Of a DNA stretch of 64,000 nucleotides, positions 45,753 to 55,139 are shown piece after piece. Origin of the DNA: Lolliginicoccus suaedae (GTDB lineage Bacteria; Actinomycetota; Actinomycetes; Mycobacteriales; Mycobacteriaceae); NCBI RefSeq assembly GCF_008312885.1, contig NZ_VSSO01000003.1:310001-374000 (forward strand), written 5' to 3'. Both the position numbers and the translations under genes were made by a program. The number at the start of each line of letters is the position of its first letter. The first letter of the stretch is position 1. Under the pieces are notes generated by a model. It was not told the origin of the DNA and did not search any database. It was given only the letters and a program-made list of their open reading frames with translations.

Positions 45753-45777
45753 CCGCAACAGGCCAAGCAGCACAGCT

Positions 45778-45824
45778 CTAGCCCCCGCAGCACCGATCGA
45801 TGCTGCCGGGGCTAGTCGTGCTTT
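45778..45824 (+). terminator. Terminator of the rpmB2-rpsR2 operon
   Basis: 15-bp stem with one mismatch (45778-45792 with 45801-45815, CTAGCCCC end) followed within eight bases by CTTTT. Confidence 0.85.
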
Positions 45825-45888
45825 TCCGGTCCTTCCCGTGGCTTGGCCGTTTCGGGCGGCGGTTCCGCTCGGCGGTGCGGGACGGACG

Positions 45889-46064
45889 ATGCCACCCAAA
45901 CCTGGCTGCGGCCACGGTTGTACCACGATGCCACCGATATTTCGGTGGCATCGCGCATTGAGGGTGGCAGCAACTCTCCAACGGTGGCAGGAGACCACTG
46001 GATGGGTGGCTGCTGCCCCCCGAAGTCACCCGGCGAACCCCCGCGCCCCGAAGCCACCCGGCGA
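45889..46064. repeat. Cluster of TGCCACC/GGTGGCA motifs with hairpin and direct repeat
   Basis: Within the 447-base gap after rpsR2, the heptamer TGCCACC or its complement occurs near 45892, 45929, 45944, 45963 and 45983. Two copies form a perfect 12-bp stem (45926-45937 with 45942-45953). A 17-base direct repeat follows at 46020-46036 and 46048-46064, one mismatch. No gene is convincing here. Confidence 0.65.
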
Positions 46065-46199
46065 GCTGCTGGGCCTCCGGGACGCTGAAGGAGAGATCCA
46101 CGCCATAACGGCACCCCGCGCCACCCGCCTAGCATGGCACCACACGCGTGCCACAGCGGCGAGGGAAGCCTCGCAGCGGCCAGGGAGGACGGAGCGCCG

Positions 46200-47129
46200 A
46201 TGTCTGGAGTGGTGGTCGGCTTCGCGGTCATCCTCGGCATCATCGGGGTGGGCTACATGCTCGGACGCACGGGCGCTCTGGGCGCGGGCGGCGAGCAGGT
46301 CCTCGCCCGGCTCGTCTTCCTCGTAGCGACACCGGCGATGCTCTTCCACACTCTCGCCCACGCTGAGCTATCGGTGGTCTTCTCCCCCGGCCTGGTCGTC
46401 GCTGCGGCCTCTGCCTCGCTCGCGGCCCTGCTGTACTTCGTGCTCGCGCGGGCGTGGCTGCGCCGACGGGTCGCGGAGAGCATCATGGGCGCGCTCGCCT
46501 CCTCGTACGTCAATTCCGTCAACCTGGGCCTGCCGCTCGCGGTGTACGTGCTCGGCGATGCGGCTGTCATCGCGCCCGTGCTGCTGTTCCAGGTGGTCTT
46601 CCTCGGCCCGATCGCTCTTGCCATCCTGGAGATCATCACGCGGGACCCGCACCAGCGACGCTCCCTCGTCGGCATCGTCGTGGCACCCTTGCGGAATCCA
46701 ATCTTGATCGGGGCCGGGCTGGGAATGCTCGTGGCCCTCTCCGGCATCAGCCTTCCCGAGGTCGTCGATCAGCCCGTGGATCTCGTGGGTGGCATGTCCG
46801 TGCCGGGCGCGCTCATCGCGTTCGGGATCTCGCTGCATGGCACGCGCGCCCTGCGTCGTGGCACCAGCCCGCGCCGCGATGTGCTGCTCGCCTCGACGAT
46901 CAAGGTGGTCGTGCAGCCGTTGCTCGCGTGGGTGATCGGGGGGTGGCTGCTGGGGCTCGACGGCGAGCAGCTGCTCGTGGTGGTGGTGCTCGCGGCTCTG
47001 CCCACCGCGCAGAACGTGTTCGTCTTCGCGAGCTGGTATGGCCGCGGGGTGGTCCTCGCGCGCGATTCGGCGATCGTGACGACTGTGCTGTCGCTGCCGG
47101 TGATCGCGGCGTGCGCGGTGCTCCTCTAG
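46200..47129 (+). CDS. AEC family (auxin efflux carrier-like) transporter
   Basis: A 309-aa membrane protein with about ten helices in two five-helix repeats. The ATG at 46200 has GGAGGACGGAG upstream. Conserved pieces include ASSYVNSVNLGLPLAVYVLG (with the N/P-rich helix break) and LPTAQNVFVFASWYG near the C-terminus. AEC proteins are secondary carriers for small organic anions; substrate unknown. Flanked by a large repeat-rich gap on the left and purH, convergent, on the right. Confidence 0.88.
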   Translation: MSGVVVGFAVILGIIGVGYMLGRTGALGAGGEQVLARLVFLVATPAMLFHTLAHAELSVVFSPGLVVAAASASLAALLYFVLARAWLRRRVAESIMGALASSYVNSVNLGLPLAVYVLGDAAVIAPVLLFQVVFLGPIALAILEIITRDPHQRRSLVGIVVAPLRNPILIGAGLGMLVALSGISLPEVVDQPVDLVGGMSVPGALIAFGISLHGTRALRRGTSPRRDVLLASTIKVVVQPLLAWVIGGWLLGLDGEQLLVVVVLAALPTAQNVFVFASWYGRGVVLARDSAIVTTVLSLPVIAACAVLL

Positions 47130-47217
47130 CGTTGCATCCTTCGCCGCGCCAGCCCTTGCCGCGGGAACGGCAACGCCAGCCACGCTGGATGATCGTGGCG
47201 GGCGTGCTCGTGACCAG

Positions 47218-48801
47218 CTAGTGGGCGAAGTGACGGGCCCCCGTCAGGTAAAGGGTGACCCCGGCTTCCTTCGCGGCAGCGATGACCTCGGAGTCACGAA
47301 CGGAACCACCGGGCTGCACCACGGCGCGCACACCGGCATCGAGCAGCACCTGCAAGCCGTCGGGGAACGGGAAGAATGCATCGGAGGCTCCGACGCTGCC
47401 CTGTGCCCGCTCGCCCGCGCGGGAGACCGCGAGGCGCGCGGCATCGACGCGGTTGACCTGACCCATGCCCACCCCCACGGTGCCGCCCTCGTGGGCGAGG
47501 AGGATGGCGTTGGACTTCACTGCCCGGCAGGCGCGCCAGGCGAACGCGAGGTCGGCGAGGGTGGCCTCGTCGGCGGCCTCGCCAACAGCGAGCGTCCAGT
47601 TCGCGGGATCGTCACCCTCGGCGTCGAGCACATCGCGGTCCTGCAGCAGGATCCCGCCGGAGATGGCGCGCAGCTCGGTGCCCCGCGGCTCGGGCGCTGT
47701 TGCCCGCAGGATGCGGATGTTTTTCTTGCGGCTGAGCACATCCACTGCTCCCTCCTCGTAGGAGGGCGCGACGATCACCTCGGTGAAGATCTCCGCGACC
47801 TGCTCGGCCATCTCGACGGTGATCTCGCGGTTGGCGGCGATGACGCCGCCGAAGGCGCTCACGGGGTCGCACGCGTGCGCGCGGCGGTGTGCCTCAGCGA
47901 TCGCTCCGCTGCCGGAGAGGCTCGAGATGGCGATGCCGCAGGGGTTGGCATGCTTGATGATCGCCACGCACGGCGCATCGTGGTCGTGCGCTGCACGCCA
48001 TGCCGCATCAGTGTCGGTGTAGTTGTTGTACGACATCTCCTTGCCGTGGTACTGCTCGGCCGAGGCGATGCCCCCTCCCGCCGGGGAGGTGTAGAGCGCT
48101 GCTGCCTGGTGCGGGTTCTCGCCATAGCGCAGGACGGAACTGCGGCCCCAGGTGGCCCCGGCCCACGCGGGGAACGGGCTGTCGGCGGTGGCGCGGGCAC
48201 GGACGCTGGTCATCCAGCTCGCCACGGCGACGTCATACATGGCGGTGTGCTGGAATGCCTCGGCGGCCAGCGCGATGCGCTGGTCGAGGCTGAATCCGCC
48301 GCCGCGAGCGGCCTCGAGGACCTGCCCGTACTTGGCGGGATCGACAACGACCGCGACGGAAGGGTGATTCTTCGCGGCGGCGCGCACCATCGAGGGCCCA
48401 CCAATGTCGATCTGCTCGACGCACTCGTCCTCCGTGGCGCCGGAGGCCACGGTCTGGGTGAACGGGTAGAGATTGACCACCACGAGCTGGAACGCTTCGA
48501 CGCCGAGGGTGTCGAGCTGCTCGAGATGCTCCTCCTTGCGGGTATCGGCGAGGATCCCGGCGTGCACGCGCGGGTGCAGGGTCTTGACGCGACCGTCGAG
48601 GGTCTCGGGGAAGCCGGTGAGCTCCTCCACCGGGGTGACGGCGACTCCCGCGTCGGCAATGCGCTTGGCGGTCGAGCCGGTGGAGACGATCTCCACGCCT
48701 GCCTCGGCAAGCCCGCGGGCAAGGTCCTCGAGGCCCGTCTTGTCATAGACGCTGACGAGGGCGCGCTTGAGGGGAATGGTGGGTGGGGTGCTGTTGCTCA
48801 C
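47218..48801 (-). CDS. purH: Bifunctional AICAR formyltransferase/IMP cyclohydrolase
   Basis: A 527-aa PurH. The N-terminal MGS-like IMP cyclohydrolase domain ([20 protein letters not shown], then [13 protein letters not shown]) is followed by the AICAR transformylase domain with [14 protein letters not shown] (catalytic Lys-His) and [20 protein letters not shown]. It catalyses the last two steps of IMP synthesis. GTG 48801 overlaps the purN stop (GTGA); both genes form one unit downstream of the DUF6350 gene, as in mycobacteria. Confidence 0.97.
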   Translation of the reverse strand: MSNSTPPTIPLKRALVSVYDKTGLEDLARGLAEAGVEIVSTGSTAKRIADAGVAVTPVEELTGFPETLDGRVKTLHPRVHAGILADTRKEEHLEQLDTLGVEAFQLVVVNLYPFTQTVASGATEDECVEQIDIGGPSMVRAAAKNHPSVAVVVDPAKYGQVLEAARGGGFSLDQRIALAAEAFQHTAMYDVAVASWMTSVRARATADSPFPAWAGATWGRSSVLRYGENPHQAAALYTSPAGGGIASAEQYHGKEMSYNNYTDTDAAWRAAHDHDAPCVAIIKHANPCGIAISSLSGSGAIAEAHRRAHACDPVSAFGGVIAANREITVEMAEQVAEIFTEVIVAPSYEEGAVDVLSRKKNIRILRATAPEPRGTELRAISGGILLQDRDVLDAEGDDPANWTLAVGEAADEATLADLAFAWRACRAVKSNAILLAHEGGTVGVGMGQVNRVDAARLAVSRAGERAQGSVGASDAFFPFPDGLQVLLDAGVRAVVQPGGSVRDSEVIAAAKEAGVTLYLTGARHFAH

Positions 48802-49442
48802 GGGATCATGGCCTTCCGTCCATCGATGACCACTCCTCGGGTCACCACATCGGCTACCACCTCGATGAGGAGGCGCCGCTCGACTTCCTTGATTCGTTCG
48901 TGCAGTTCAGGCTCGGTGTCCCCAGGCTTGATGGGCACTGCTTCCTGCGCCAGGATCGGACCGGTATCGACACCGTCGTCGACGAGATGGACCGTGGTGC
49001 CGGTGACCCGCACGCCGTGGGCCAGGGCATCGCGCACCGCATGGGCCCCGGGGAACGAGGGCAGCAGCGCCGGGTGGCTGTTGACGATGCTGGTGGTGGC
49101 TGCGCGGAGGAAACCTGTGCCGAGGATCCGCATGAATCCTGCAGTGACCACCAGGTCAGGCTCCTGCTCGCTGACGGCTGCGGCGAGCGCGGTGTTCCAC
49201 GCCTCACGGGACGAATGCTCCGCGGGCTCGATGCGGACCACGGGGATGCCGCGTTGCCGGGCGCGTTCCTCGGCGACGCATTCGCGATCGGTGACGAGGG
49301 CGACGATCCGGGCCGGAAAATCATTCGTCGCAGCATCGAGCAGGGCCTGGAACAGGGTGCCGCTGCCCGAGGCGAGCACGACGATGCGGGCTGGTGCATC
49401 CTCGGTGCCGTGGTGGCTCCGGGAATGATCGAGGCGGTTCAG
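48798..49442 (-). CDS. purN: Phosphoribosylglycinamide formyltransferase 1
   Basis: GAR transformylase transfers formyl from 10-formyl-THF to GAR. Motifs: [20 protein letters not shown] (Rossmann start), [12 protein letters not shown] (catalytic N and H) and [15 protein letters not shown] (catalytic D). The only AUG-like start in frame is GTG 49379, which would cut the first beta strand (RIVV). Upstream the frame stays open to a stop with no ATG, GTG or TTG. A CTG at 49442 has AGGAG seven bases before it and is the proposed start (214 aa). An N-terminal extension of similar length exists in mycobacterial PurN. Confidence 0.88.
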   Translation of the reverse strand: MNRLDHSRSHHGTEDAPARIVVLASGSGTLFQALLDAATNDFPARIVALVTDRECVAEERARQRGIPVVRIEPAEHSSREAWNTALAAAVSEQEPDLVVTAGFMRILGTGFLRAATTSIVNSHPALLPSFPGAHAVRDALAHGVRVTGTTVHLVDDGVDTGPILAQEAVPIKPGDTEPELHERIKEVERRLLIEVVADVVTRGVVIDGRKAMIP

Positions 49443-49548
49443 CGCGGATCTCCTGGTTCAGGCGAGCACATCGACCCTGCTGGGCCGACCGACGCGACAT
49501 AGCCTAGTGGCTGGCATCGGGAACCCCGCCATCGGGTCCGGGACTGTG

Positions 49549-51237
49549 CTATTGCGCCTTCCGGCGGGCACGGCCCCGCCCGCGCGTGGAGTCCTTCTTT
49601 CCATCCCTCTGGGTGGTGCTACTGGCGGGCTCGTCCCTGCTGGCGGTGGCCGGATCGGCGTTCGCCTTCTCTGCAGGGCCCTTCTCGGCGTCCGCGCCAC
49701 TGGCCGGGCCCTTCTCGCCGCTCGCCCCATCGGTGGACGCATCCGCTTCCTTCGCCGGGCCCGTGGATCCCGCCCCGGAAACATCGGCGGACTCGGTCGG
49801 CGCGGTCTTCTTCCGGCGGCCACCTCGTCCCGGTATCGAGGGGAGCAGCTTGCCCGCGGTGGCGATGGCAGCGCGGGGCGACCGCGAGGTCGTCGGCGTC
49901 TCCGGGTCCTGCTTCGCTGCCTCCGGCTCATCCTGGGCCTTGTCCACCGCCTGCTCGGATTCCTCGGCCTTCTCTGCATCGGCTTTCTCTGCCTCGGCGC
50001 TCCCGGCCGCCTCGTCCTCGAGGGCTTCAGCGATGGCGCGCTCGATCTCCTCCCGGCGCTCGCGGCGCTCGTGGCGATCAGCCACCCGCGCGGTGCCGGT
50101 GGCGACGATGGTGCCAAGAATCGCGATCCAGGCGAGAAGCAGGCCACTGGAGACCCACGGCGAGTAGGACGCGCTACCGAGCGCGCCGAGGGGGCCGCCC
50201 GCGAGCAGCGCGAGCAGCAGGAGGCCCCCGGCCTGCAGGATCGCTGCTGCGAGTACGGTGGCCACCTGGTCGCGGGTCTCGAGGTGGTAGCGGGTCACGG
50301 TCTTGCCGGTGACGACAGCGACCGCTGCCGGGATGACCAGCGCGATCGGCCACCACGCTTCGGCGGGCCCGTCGGGCATGATCGCGAGGACTGGAAGGCC
50401 GGGAAGCGCAGCGGGCTCCGTCGCGAACAGTGATGCGGATGCTGCCCCGAGCTGCACGCTGCCGCCGACCGCGACGGACGCGACGCCCACGATGACGTTG
50501 CCCAGGTAGATCAGCGAGAGCGCGCCGAGGCCGAGGAAGGCACCGGCGCCGTTGTACGCGAGGAGCTGCTCGAGCACGGTCGATGCGGAGAGCACGAGCA
50601 GCGCGACCGTGATCGCTGCGCTGCTCGCCACCAGCACGAGCGCGCCCCGGCGTGCTGCCTCGAGCGCGACGGCCACCCACTCCGGCGGCGTGAATCGCTC
50701 GGCGATGCGCTCCCGGACCAGGGGGTGCAGCGCCGCGGTGGCGGCTCCGCCGTGCAGCATGACCGTGAGAAGCAGCGAGACCAGCACGTTGGGGGTGTCG
50801 ATCTTCAGGACGGTCGAGGCATCCTTGATGACAGCCAGGGAGATGATGGTCATGACGACGGGGATGCCGGTGGCGGCGGCGATGAGCTGCGTCATCTCGC
50901 GGGTGGTCGTGGCCACTCCCCTGGCGCGCCTCACGAAATGGAATGTGATCGCGAGCATCGCGAAGGTGAGCAGGAGCGGCAGAACGCCGAGGTGCACGCC
51001 ACTGATCGGCAGCACCACCTGATGGATAGCCAGCCAGGACGCGCCTATGGCGGCGAACGCACCGGTGAGGTCGCTGCTGGAGGCCAGCAGCAGCGCCACG
51101 ATCGTGACGGTGATGGCACCCACCGCTGCCCCGGTGGGCACGAATGCTGCCTTCATGAGTGAGCGCGCGATGTCGCTCATCTCGTTGTCGCGGCCATCCT
51201 GCCGGGATGCGCGGGCTCGTGTCTGCAGATCGGTCAT
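49549..51237 (-). CDS. DUF6350 family integral membrane protein
   Basis: A ~560-aa protein with about ten membrane helices in residues 20-400 followed by a ~165-residue cytoplasmic tail rich in Glu, Lys, Ala and Ser, ending in a basic Arg-Lys patch. The homologue in M. tuberculosis is Rv0955, next to purN. The start is uncertain: GTG 51255 and ATG 51237 are both possible. Function unknown; size and tail suggest a scaffold or transporter. Confidence 0.82.
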   Translation of the reverse strand: MTDLQTRARASRQDGRDNEMSDIARSLMKAAFVPTGAAVGAITVTIVALLLASSSDLTGAFAAIGASWLAIHQVVLPISGVHLGVLPLLLTFAMLAITFHFVRRARGVATTTREMTQLIAAATGIPVVMTIISLAVIKDASTVLKIDTPNVLVSLLLTVMLHGGAATAALHPLVRERIAERFTPPEWVAVALEAARRGALVLVASSAAITVALLVLSASTVLEQLLAYNGAGAFLGLGALSLIYLGNVIVGVASVAVGGSVQLGAASASLFATEPAALPGLPVLAIMPDGPAEAWWPIALVIPAAVAVVTGKTVTRYHLETRDQVATVLAAAILQAGGLLLLALLAGGPLGALGSASYSPWVSSGLLLAWIAILGTIVATGTARVADRHERRERREEIERAIAEALEDEAAGSAEAEKADAEKAEESEQAVDKAQDEPEAAKQDPETPTTSRSPRAAIATAGKLLPSIPGRGGRRKKTAPTESADVSGAGSTGPAKEADASTDGASGEKGPASGADAEKGPAEKANADPATASRDEPASSTTQRDGKKDSTRGRGRARRKAQ

Positions 51238-51297
51238 CGGTATCGAGAGTGGCACCTCACCGGCGCGGACGGGGAAAGGCGCGCCGCTGCCTGGTCA

Positions 51298-51354
51298 CGA
51301 GTGTGCGAGAAACGACAGACTCGAGGCCGAGAGCTGTCGCTTCTCGCACACTCG
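51298..51354. repeat. Palindromic intergenic repeat, copy 1 (family B)
   Basis: Arms 51298-51318 and 51334-51354 pair with one mismatch; consensus CGAGTGTGCGAGAA-CGAC. It lies after the sucD stop. A further CGCACACTCGCC follows at about 51367. The family also occurs at 53816-53872, upstream of sucC. Confidence 0.85.
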
Positions 51355-51466
51355 CCGGGGCAGGCCGCACACTCGCCGGGGGCATCACCACGCCGACCGC
51401 GAACGCACGGACGCCGCGGCCTGCGAGTCGCAGTACCGCGGCGTCCGAGGACCCAGCGCTAGAGGG

Positions 51467-52342
51467 TCACTTGTTCTCGAGGATCGCGCGCGCGAGCTCC
51501 GCGGTGGCGGACGGCGTCTTGCCGACCTTCACGCCCGCGGCCTCAAGGGCGTCCTTCTTGGCCTGCGCGGTGCCGGAGGAGCCGGAGACGATGGCGCCGG
51601 CGTGGCCCATCGTCTTGCCCTCGGGTGCGGTGAACCCGGCGACGTAGCCGACGACGGGCTTGGTGATGTTGGCCTTGATGTAGTCGGCTGCGCGCTCCTC
51701 GGCGTCGCCACCGATCTCACCGATCATCACGATCAGCTCGGTGTCGGGATCATCCTCGAATGCCTGGATGCAGTCGATGTGGGTGGTGCCGATGACGGGG
51801 TCGCCACCGATGCCGACGCAGGTGGTGAAGCCGAAGTCGGCGAGCTCGAACATCATCTGGTAGGTCAGGGTGCCGGACTTCGACACGAGACCGATCTTGC
51901 CGGCACCGGTGATGTTGGCGGGGATGATGCCGGCATTGGACTGCTCGGGGCTGATGATGCCGGGGCAGTTCGGCCCGATGATGCGGGTCTTGCCGCCCTT
52001 CTTCTGGTTGTAGGCCCAGAACTCGGTGGAATCGTGCACCGGCACGCCCTCGGTGATGACCACCGCGAGGGGGATCTCCGCGTCGATGGCCTCGATGACG
52101 GCAGCCTTCGTGAAGGCCGGGGGCACGAACAGGACGCTGACGTCCGCGCCGGTCTTCTCCATCGCTTCCTTGACGGAGGCGAAGACGGGGATGCCGTCGA
52201 CGTCGCTACCGGCCTTGCGCGGGTTGACGCCGCCGACGATGTTGGTGCCCGAGGCAACCATGCGGCGGGTGTGCTTGGTGCCTTCCGCCCCGGTGATGCC
52301 CTGGACGATGACCTTGCTGTCCTTGGTAAGGAAAATAGCCAT
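51467..52342 (-). CDS. sucD: Succinyl-CoA synthetase alpha subunit
   Basis: A 291-aa subunit: [20 protein letters not shown] (CoA-binding), [14 protein letters not shown] and the phospho-histidine region [19 protein letters not shown]. With SucC it makes ATP/GTP from succinyl-CoA in the TCA cycle. Starts 15 bases after sucC. Confidence 0.97.
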   Translation of the reverse strand: MAIFLTKDSKVIVQGITGAEGTKHTRRMVASGTNIVGGVNPRKAGSDVDGIPVFASVKEAMEKTGADVSVLFVPPAFTKAAVIEAIDAEIPLAVVITEGVPVHDSTEFWAYNQKKGGKTRIIGPNCPGIISPEQSNAGIIPANITGAGKIGLVSKSGTLTYQMMFELADFGFTTCVGIGGDPVIGTTHIDCIQAFEDDPDTELIVMIGEIGGDAEERAADYIKANITKPVVGYVAGFTAPEGKTMGHAGAIVSGSSGTAQAKKDALEAAGVKVGKTPSATAELARAILENK

Positions 52343-52357
52343 TGTCTTCGTTCCCCT

Positions 52358-53527
52358 TTACTTTGCCGCTGCAGCGAGCTCGGCGGCCTTGGCTGCCGCG
52401 CCATCCATGGTGTCGACCTGCTGCACGAGTGGGTGCGCGGCCTCGTCGAGGATACGTCGACCCTCTTCGACATTGTTTCCGTCGAGGCGCACCACGAGCG
52501 GCTTGTTCGCCTCGTCACCGAGGATCTCGAGGGCCTTGACGATGCCGTTGGCGACCGCGTCGCAGGCGGTGATGCCACCGAAGACGTTGACGAACACGCT
52601 CTTGACGCTCGGGTCGCCGAGGATGACGTCGAGACCGTTGGCCATGACCTCGGCCGAGGCGCCGCCACCGATGTCGAGGAAGTTGGCGGGCTTGACGCCA
52701 CCGAAGTCCTCGCCGGCGTAGGCAACGACGTCGAGGGTGGACATGACTAGTCCGGCACCGTTGCCGATGATGCCGACCTCGCCCTCGAGCTTGACGTAGT
52801 TGAGGCCCTTCTCCTTGGCCTTGGCCTCGAGGGGGTCCGCGGCGTCGGCGTCGACGAACTGCTCGTGGTCGGGCTGCCGGAAGTCGGCGTTGGTATCGAG
52901 GGTGACCTTGCCGTCGAGGGCGAGGATCTGGTCATCGGGGGTACGCACGAGCGGGTTGACCTCGACGAGGAGCGCGTCCTCGGCGACGAAGGTCTCCCAC
53001 AGCTTGGCGATGGTCTCCGCGGCCGCGTCCAGGACCTCGGCGGGCAGCTTGCCCTGCTCGGCGATCTGGCGGGCGAACTCGAGGCTGACGCCCTCGGTGG
53101 CGTCCACGGGCACCTTGGCGAGAGCGTCGGGGTTCTCGACGGCGACCTGCTCGATCTCCACGCCGCCTTCCTTCGAGCACATCGCGAGGAAGGTGCGGTT
53201 GGTGCGGTCGAGAAGGAAGGAGATGTAGTACTCCTCGGCGATGTCGCTGGCCTCGGCGACGAGGAGCTTCTTGACAATGTGGCCCTTGATATCGAGACCG
53301 AGGATGTCCTCGGCCTTGGCGCGGGCATCAGCGGCGTCGGTAGCAAGCTTGACGCCACCGGCCTTGCCACGGCCGCCGACCTTCACCTGGGCCTTGACCA
53401 CGACCTGTTTGCCGATTTCCGCGGCGACCTGCTCGGCTTCCTCAGCTGTGTCCGCGACGCGCCCCGGTGTGGTGGGGACTCCGTGCTTCGCGAAAAGCTC
53501 TTTCGCTTGGTATTCGAAGAGATCCAT
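52358..53527 (-). CDS. sucC: Succinyl-CoA synthetase beta subunit
   Basis: A 389-aa subunit with an ATP-grasp domain ([39 protein letters not shown]) and the ligase domain with [16 protein letters not shown]. First gene of the sucCD operon; a weak GGTGAG precedes ATG 53527. The 770-base upstream gap is shared with the divergent M23 gene. Confidence 0.97.
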   Translation of the reverse strand: MDLFEYQAKELFAKHGVPTTPGRVADTAEEAEQVAAEIGKQVVVKAQVKVGGRGKAGGVKLATDAADARAKAEDILGLDIKGHIVKKLLVAEASDIAEEYYISFLLDRTNRTFLAMCSKEGGVEIEQVAVENPDALAKVPVDATEGVSLEFARQIAEQGKLPAEVLDAAAETIAKLWETFVAEDALLVEVNPLVRTPDDQILALDGKVTLDTNADFRQPDHEQFVDADAADPLEAKAKEKGLNYVKLEGEVGIIGNGAGLVMSTLDVVAYAGEDFGGVKPANFLDIGGGASAEVMANGLDVILGDPSVKSVFVNVFGGITACDAVANGIVKALEILGDEANKPLVVRLDGNNVEEGRRILDEAAHPLVQQVDTMDGAAAKAAELAAAAK

Positions 53528-54188
53528 GTGCTCACCGTCTCATTTACTGTGACGCTCACCCGGGTTGGGGCGAGCCAAGTCGGACCTTAGTCCAGGCCAT
53601 GTGCGCGCGTGGCACAGGCATGGCCCGGACGTGCGCTACGTCACGCCCTAGGCGAATCCAACCTATCGCGCGGGTCCACGAATCGTGACGTTATGGCGTT
53701 TTTCGGTGGTCGATCAGGGGCCCCGGCCGGGTTCACCAGGGGCGGGGGGTCATCGTGAGGCGCTTGCTGGCGCAGGGGGCGGGGGCACGCCACGGGCAGT
53801 AGGTGCGCGGAGCGACGAGTGTGCGAAAAGCGACGAGCTTCAGCGCGGAGGCAGTCGTTATTCGCACACTCGCGAGGGGGTGCGGGGCGGCAAGCGGGGC
53901 GGCGACCACGCTAGGTGCCGATATCGTCCCGAGTGCTAGCTAGCAGCCAACTGCGTTCCAAATAGTGGGACCATTTGCTTGGCTAAATATCCCCTGCACT
54001 GCCGCAAACTGGGCTTTTGCGACGCAGCGCTGTGAGTGCGCTCTCAATAGAGCCCCCGCAGGCCGCAAATGCTTGCAAGCGTCGCAACCGTTTCGTTACC
54101 TTTTCATCAGTGAAAGTCACGATCTGATCACGACCACGGGGCGCCCCGACAGGCACAAGGCCCCGCGGAAGAGAACAGAGAACGTGCA
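53528..54188. other. Long divergent intergenic region sucC / M23 peptidase
   Basis: No convincing gene in 660 bases; short open frames have no recognisable product. It holds one copy of repeat family B (53816-53872), a short palindrome GCTAGCTAGC near 53935, and, rightward, an AT-richer stretch (54065-54120) that probably contains the M23 promoter. Confidence 0.5.
53816..53872. repeat. Palindromic intergenic repeat, copy 2 (family B)
   Basis: Arms 53816-53834 and 53854-53872 pair with two mismatches (CGAGTGTGCGAAAAGCGAC). Same sequence family as 51298-51354. Confidence 0.82.
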
Positions 54189-54258
54189 CCAGCGGCAAGC
54201 ATCACCGCCGCTGGCGTCATCAACCGGGATGACACCGCGGTCTTGAGCGAGACCGTGG
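54189..54258 (+). promoter_or_regulatory. Structured 5' leader of the M23 peptidase gene
   Basis: Three consecutive hairpins with little spacing: CCAGCGGC/GCCGCTGG (54189-54196 with 54207-54214), GTCATC/GATGAC with loop AACCGG (54216-54221 with 54228-54233), and CCGCGGTCT/AGACCGTGG with one G-U (54235-54243 with 54250-54258). The gene starts 43 bases later. In actinobacteria, c-di-AMP (ydaO-type) riboswitches precede genes for cell-wall hydrolases. The conserved ydaO sequence was not clearly recognised, so the riboswitch idea is a hypothesis. Confidence 0.45.
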
Positions 54259-54300
54259 CGGAACCGACCCGAGGGATTCGCACCCCTTTCTGGATACCCC

Positions 54301-55032
54301 ATGCTGCGCACCACACTGAACACCCATGCCCAGAAGCGTTCCCCCAAGGGCCGGATGGCCCTCGCGATCGTCACCATCGGCGCCTCCGTGATCGGCGGGC
54401 AGGCCGTGCTTCTCTCCGACACCACGGCCGGGGCGAACGACATCACCTTCGCCGCCTCGAGCGCCGCGAACGACAACATCGACCTCGTGGCCGCCGAGGC
54501 CAGTGCCCCCGCCGGCACCGTGCAGGTGCTCAACGTCAACCGGGCACTCGATCCCTCCGCCTTCGCCCAGCAGCTCGCCACCGCGCAGCGCTTCAGCGAT
54601 GAGCGTGCCGCCCGCGAGGCCGCGCTGCGCCAGCCGCTGTTCCAGCTGCCCGCCATCGGCGTGCTGACCTCCACCTTCGGCCAGCGCTGGGGCACCCTCC
54701 ACGGTGGCATCGATATCGCCGGACCGATCGGCACCCCGATCGTCGCCGTCGCTGGTGGCGAGGTCATTGACTCCGGTCCTGCCGCGGGCTTCGGGCTGTG
54801 GGTCCGTGTCCGCCACGATGACGGCACCGTCACCGTCTACGGCCACAACGACACCAACACCGTGTCGGTCGGCCAGCGCGTCGAGGCCGGCCAGCAGATC
54901 GCCACGATGGGCAACCGCGGCTTCTCCACCGGCCCGCACGTGCACTTCGAGGTGTGGATCAACGGCGACCAGAAGATCGATCCCATCGGCTGGCTCTCCA
55001 GCAAGGGCGTCAACGTCTTCGGCAACAGCTGA
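54301..55032 (+). CDS. M23 family metallopeptidase, exported cell-wall hydrolase
   Basis: A 243-aa protein: N-terminal signal/anchor helix (MALAIVTIGASVIGGQAVLL), linker and a LytM/M23 domain from about 120. Zinc ligands are H134 and D138 (HGGIDIAG) and H215 in GPHVHFEVW, with H213 as catalytic residue. It cleaves peptidoglycan peptide bonds. Position and size fit Rv0950c. No coiled coil, so direct activity on the wall is likely. Convergent with pcrA. Confidence 0.93.
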   Translation: MLRTTLNTHAQKRSPKGRMALAIVTIGASVIGGQAVLLSDTTAGANDITFAASSAANDNIDLVAAEASAPAGTVQVLNVNRALDPSAFAQQLATAQRFSDERAAREAALRQPLFQLPAIGVLTSTFGQRWGTLHGGIDIAGPIGTPIVAVAGGEVIDSGPAAGFGLWVRVRHDDGTVTVYGHNDTNTVSVGQRVEAGQQIATMGNRGFSTGPHVHFEVWINGDQKIDPIGWLSSKGVNVFGNS

Positions 55033-55071
55033 GACATCCGCTAGGCATGACCTAGCATTCAGAGCAGCACA

Positions 55072-55105
55072 AGGGGCGCGTGCCATTCCCGGGGCACGCG
55101 CCCCT
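55072..55105. terminator. Bidirectional terminator between M23 and pcrA
   Basis: Perfect 13-bp stem (55072-55084 with 55093-55105, AGGGGCGCGTGCC) between the convergent stops. Confidence 0.85.
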
Positions 55106-55139
55106 CGCGCTGCGCGCAGGCCTAGAGCTTCGCCACGAG

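Noticed and set aside
45812..46243. Minus-strand frame of 143 codons in the gap after rpsR2
   Set aside because: It crosses the repeat cluster and the terminator, and its start lies inside the AEC gene; no recognisable motif.
47221..49428. Very long plus-strand frame over purH/purN (over 730 codons)
   Set aside because: Complementary shadow of two certain purine genes; its product is low-complexity and Arg/Gly-rich.
51047..52750. Plus-strand frame opposite sucD
   Set aside because: Antisense shadow of sucD/sucC; no recognisable domain.
54000..54300. Firm call of a ydaO c-di-AMP riboswitch
   Set aside because: Hairpins are present but the conserved ydaO sequence elements could not be aligned by eye; kept as a hypothesis only.
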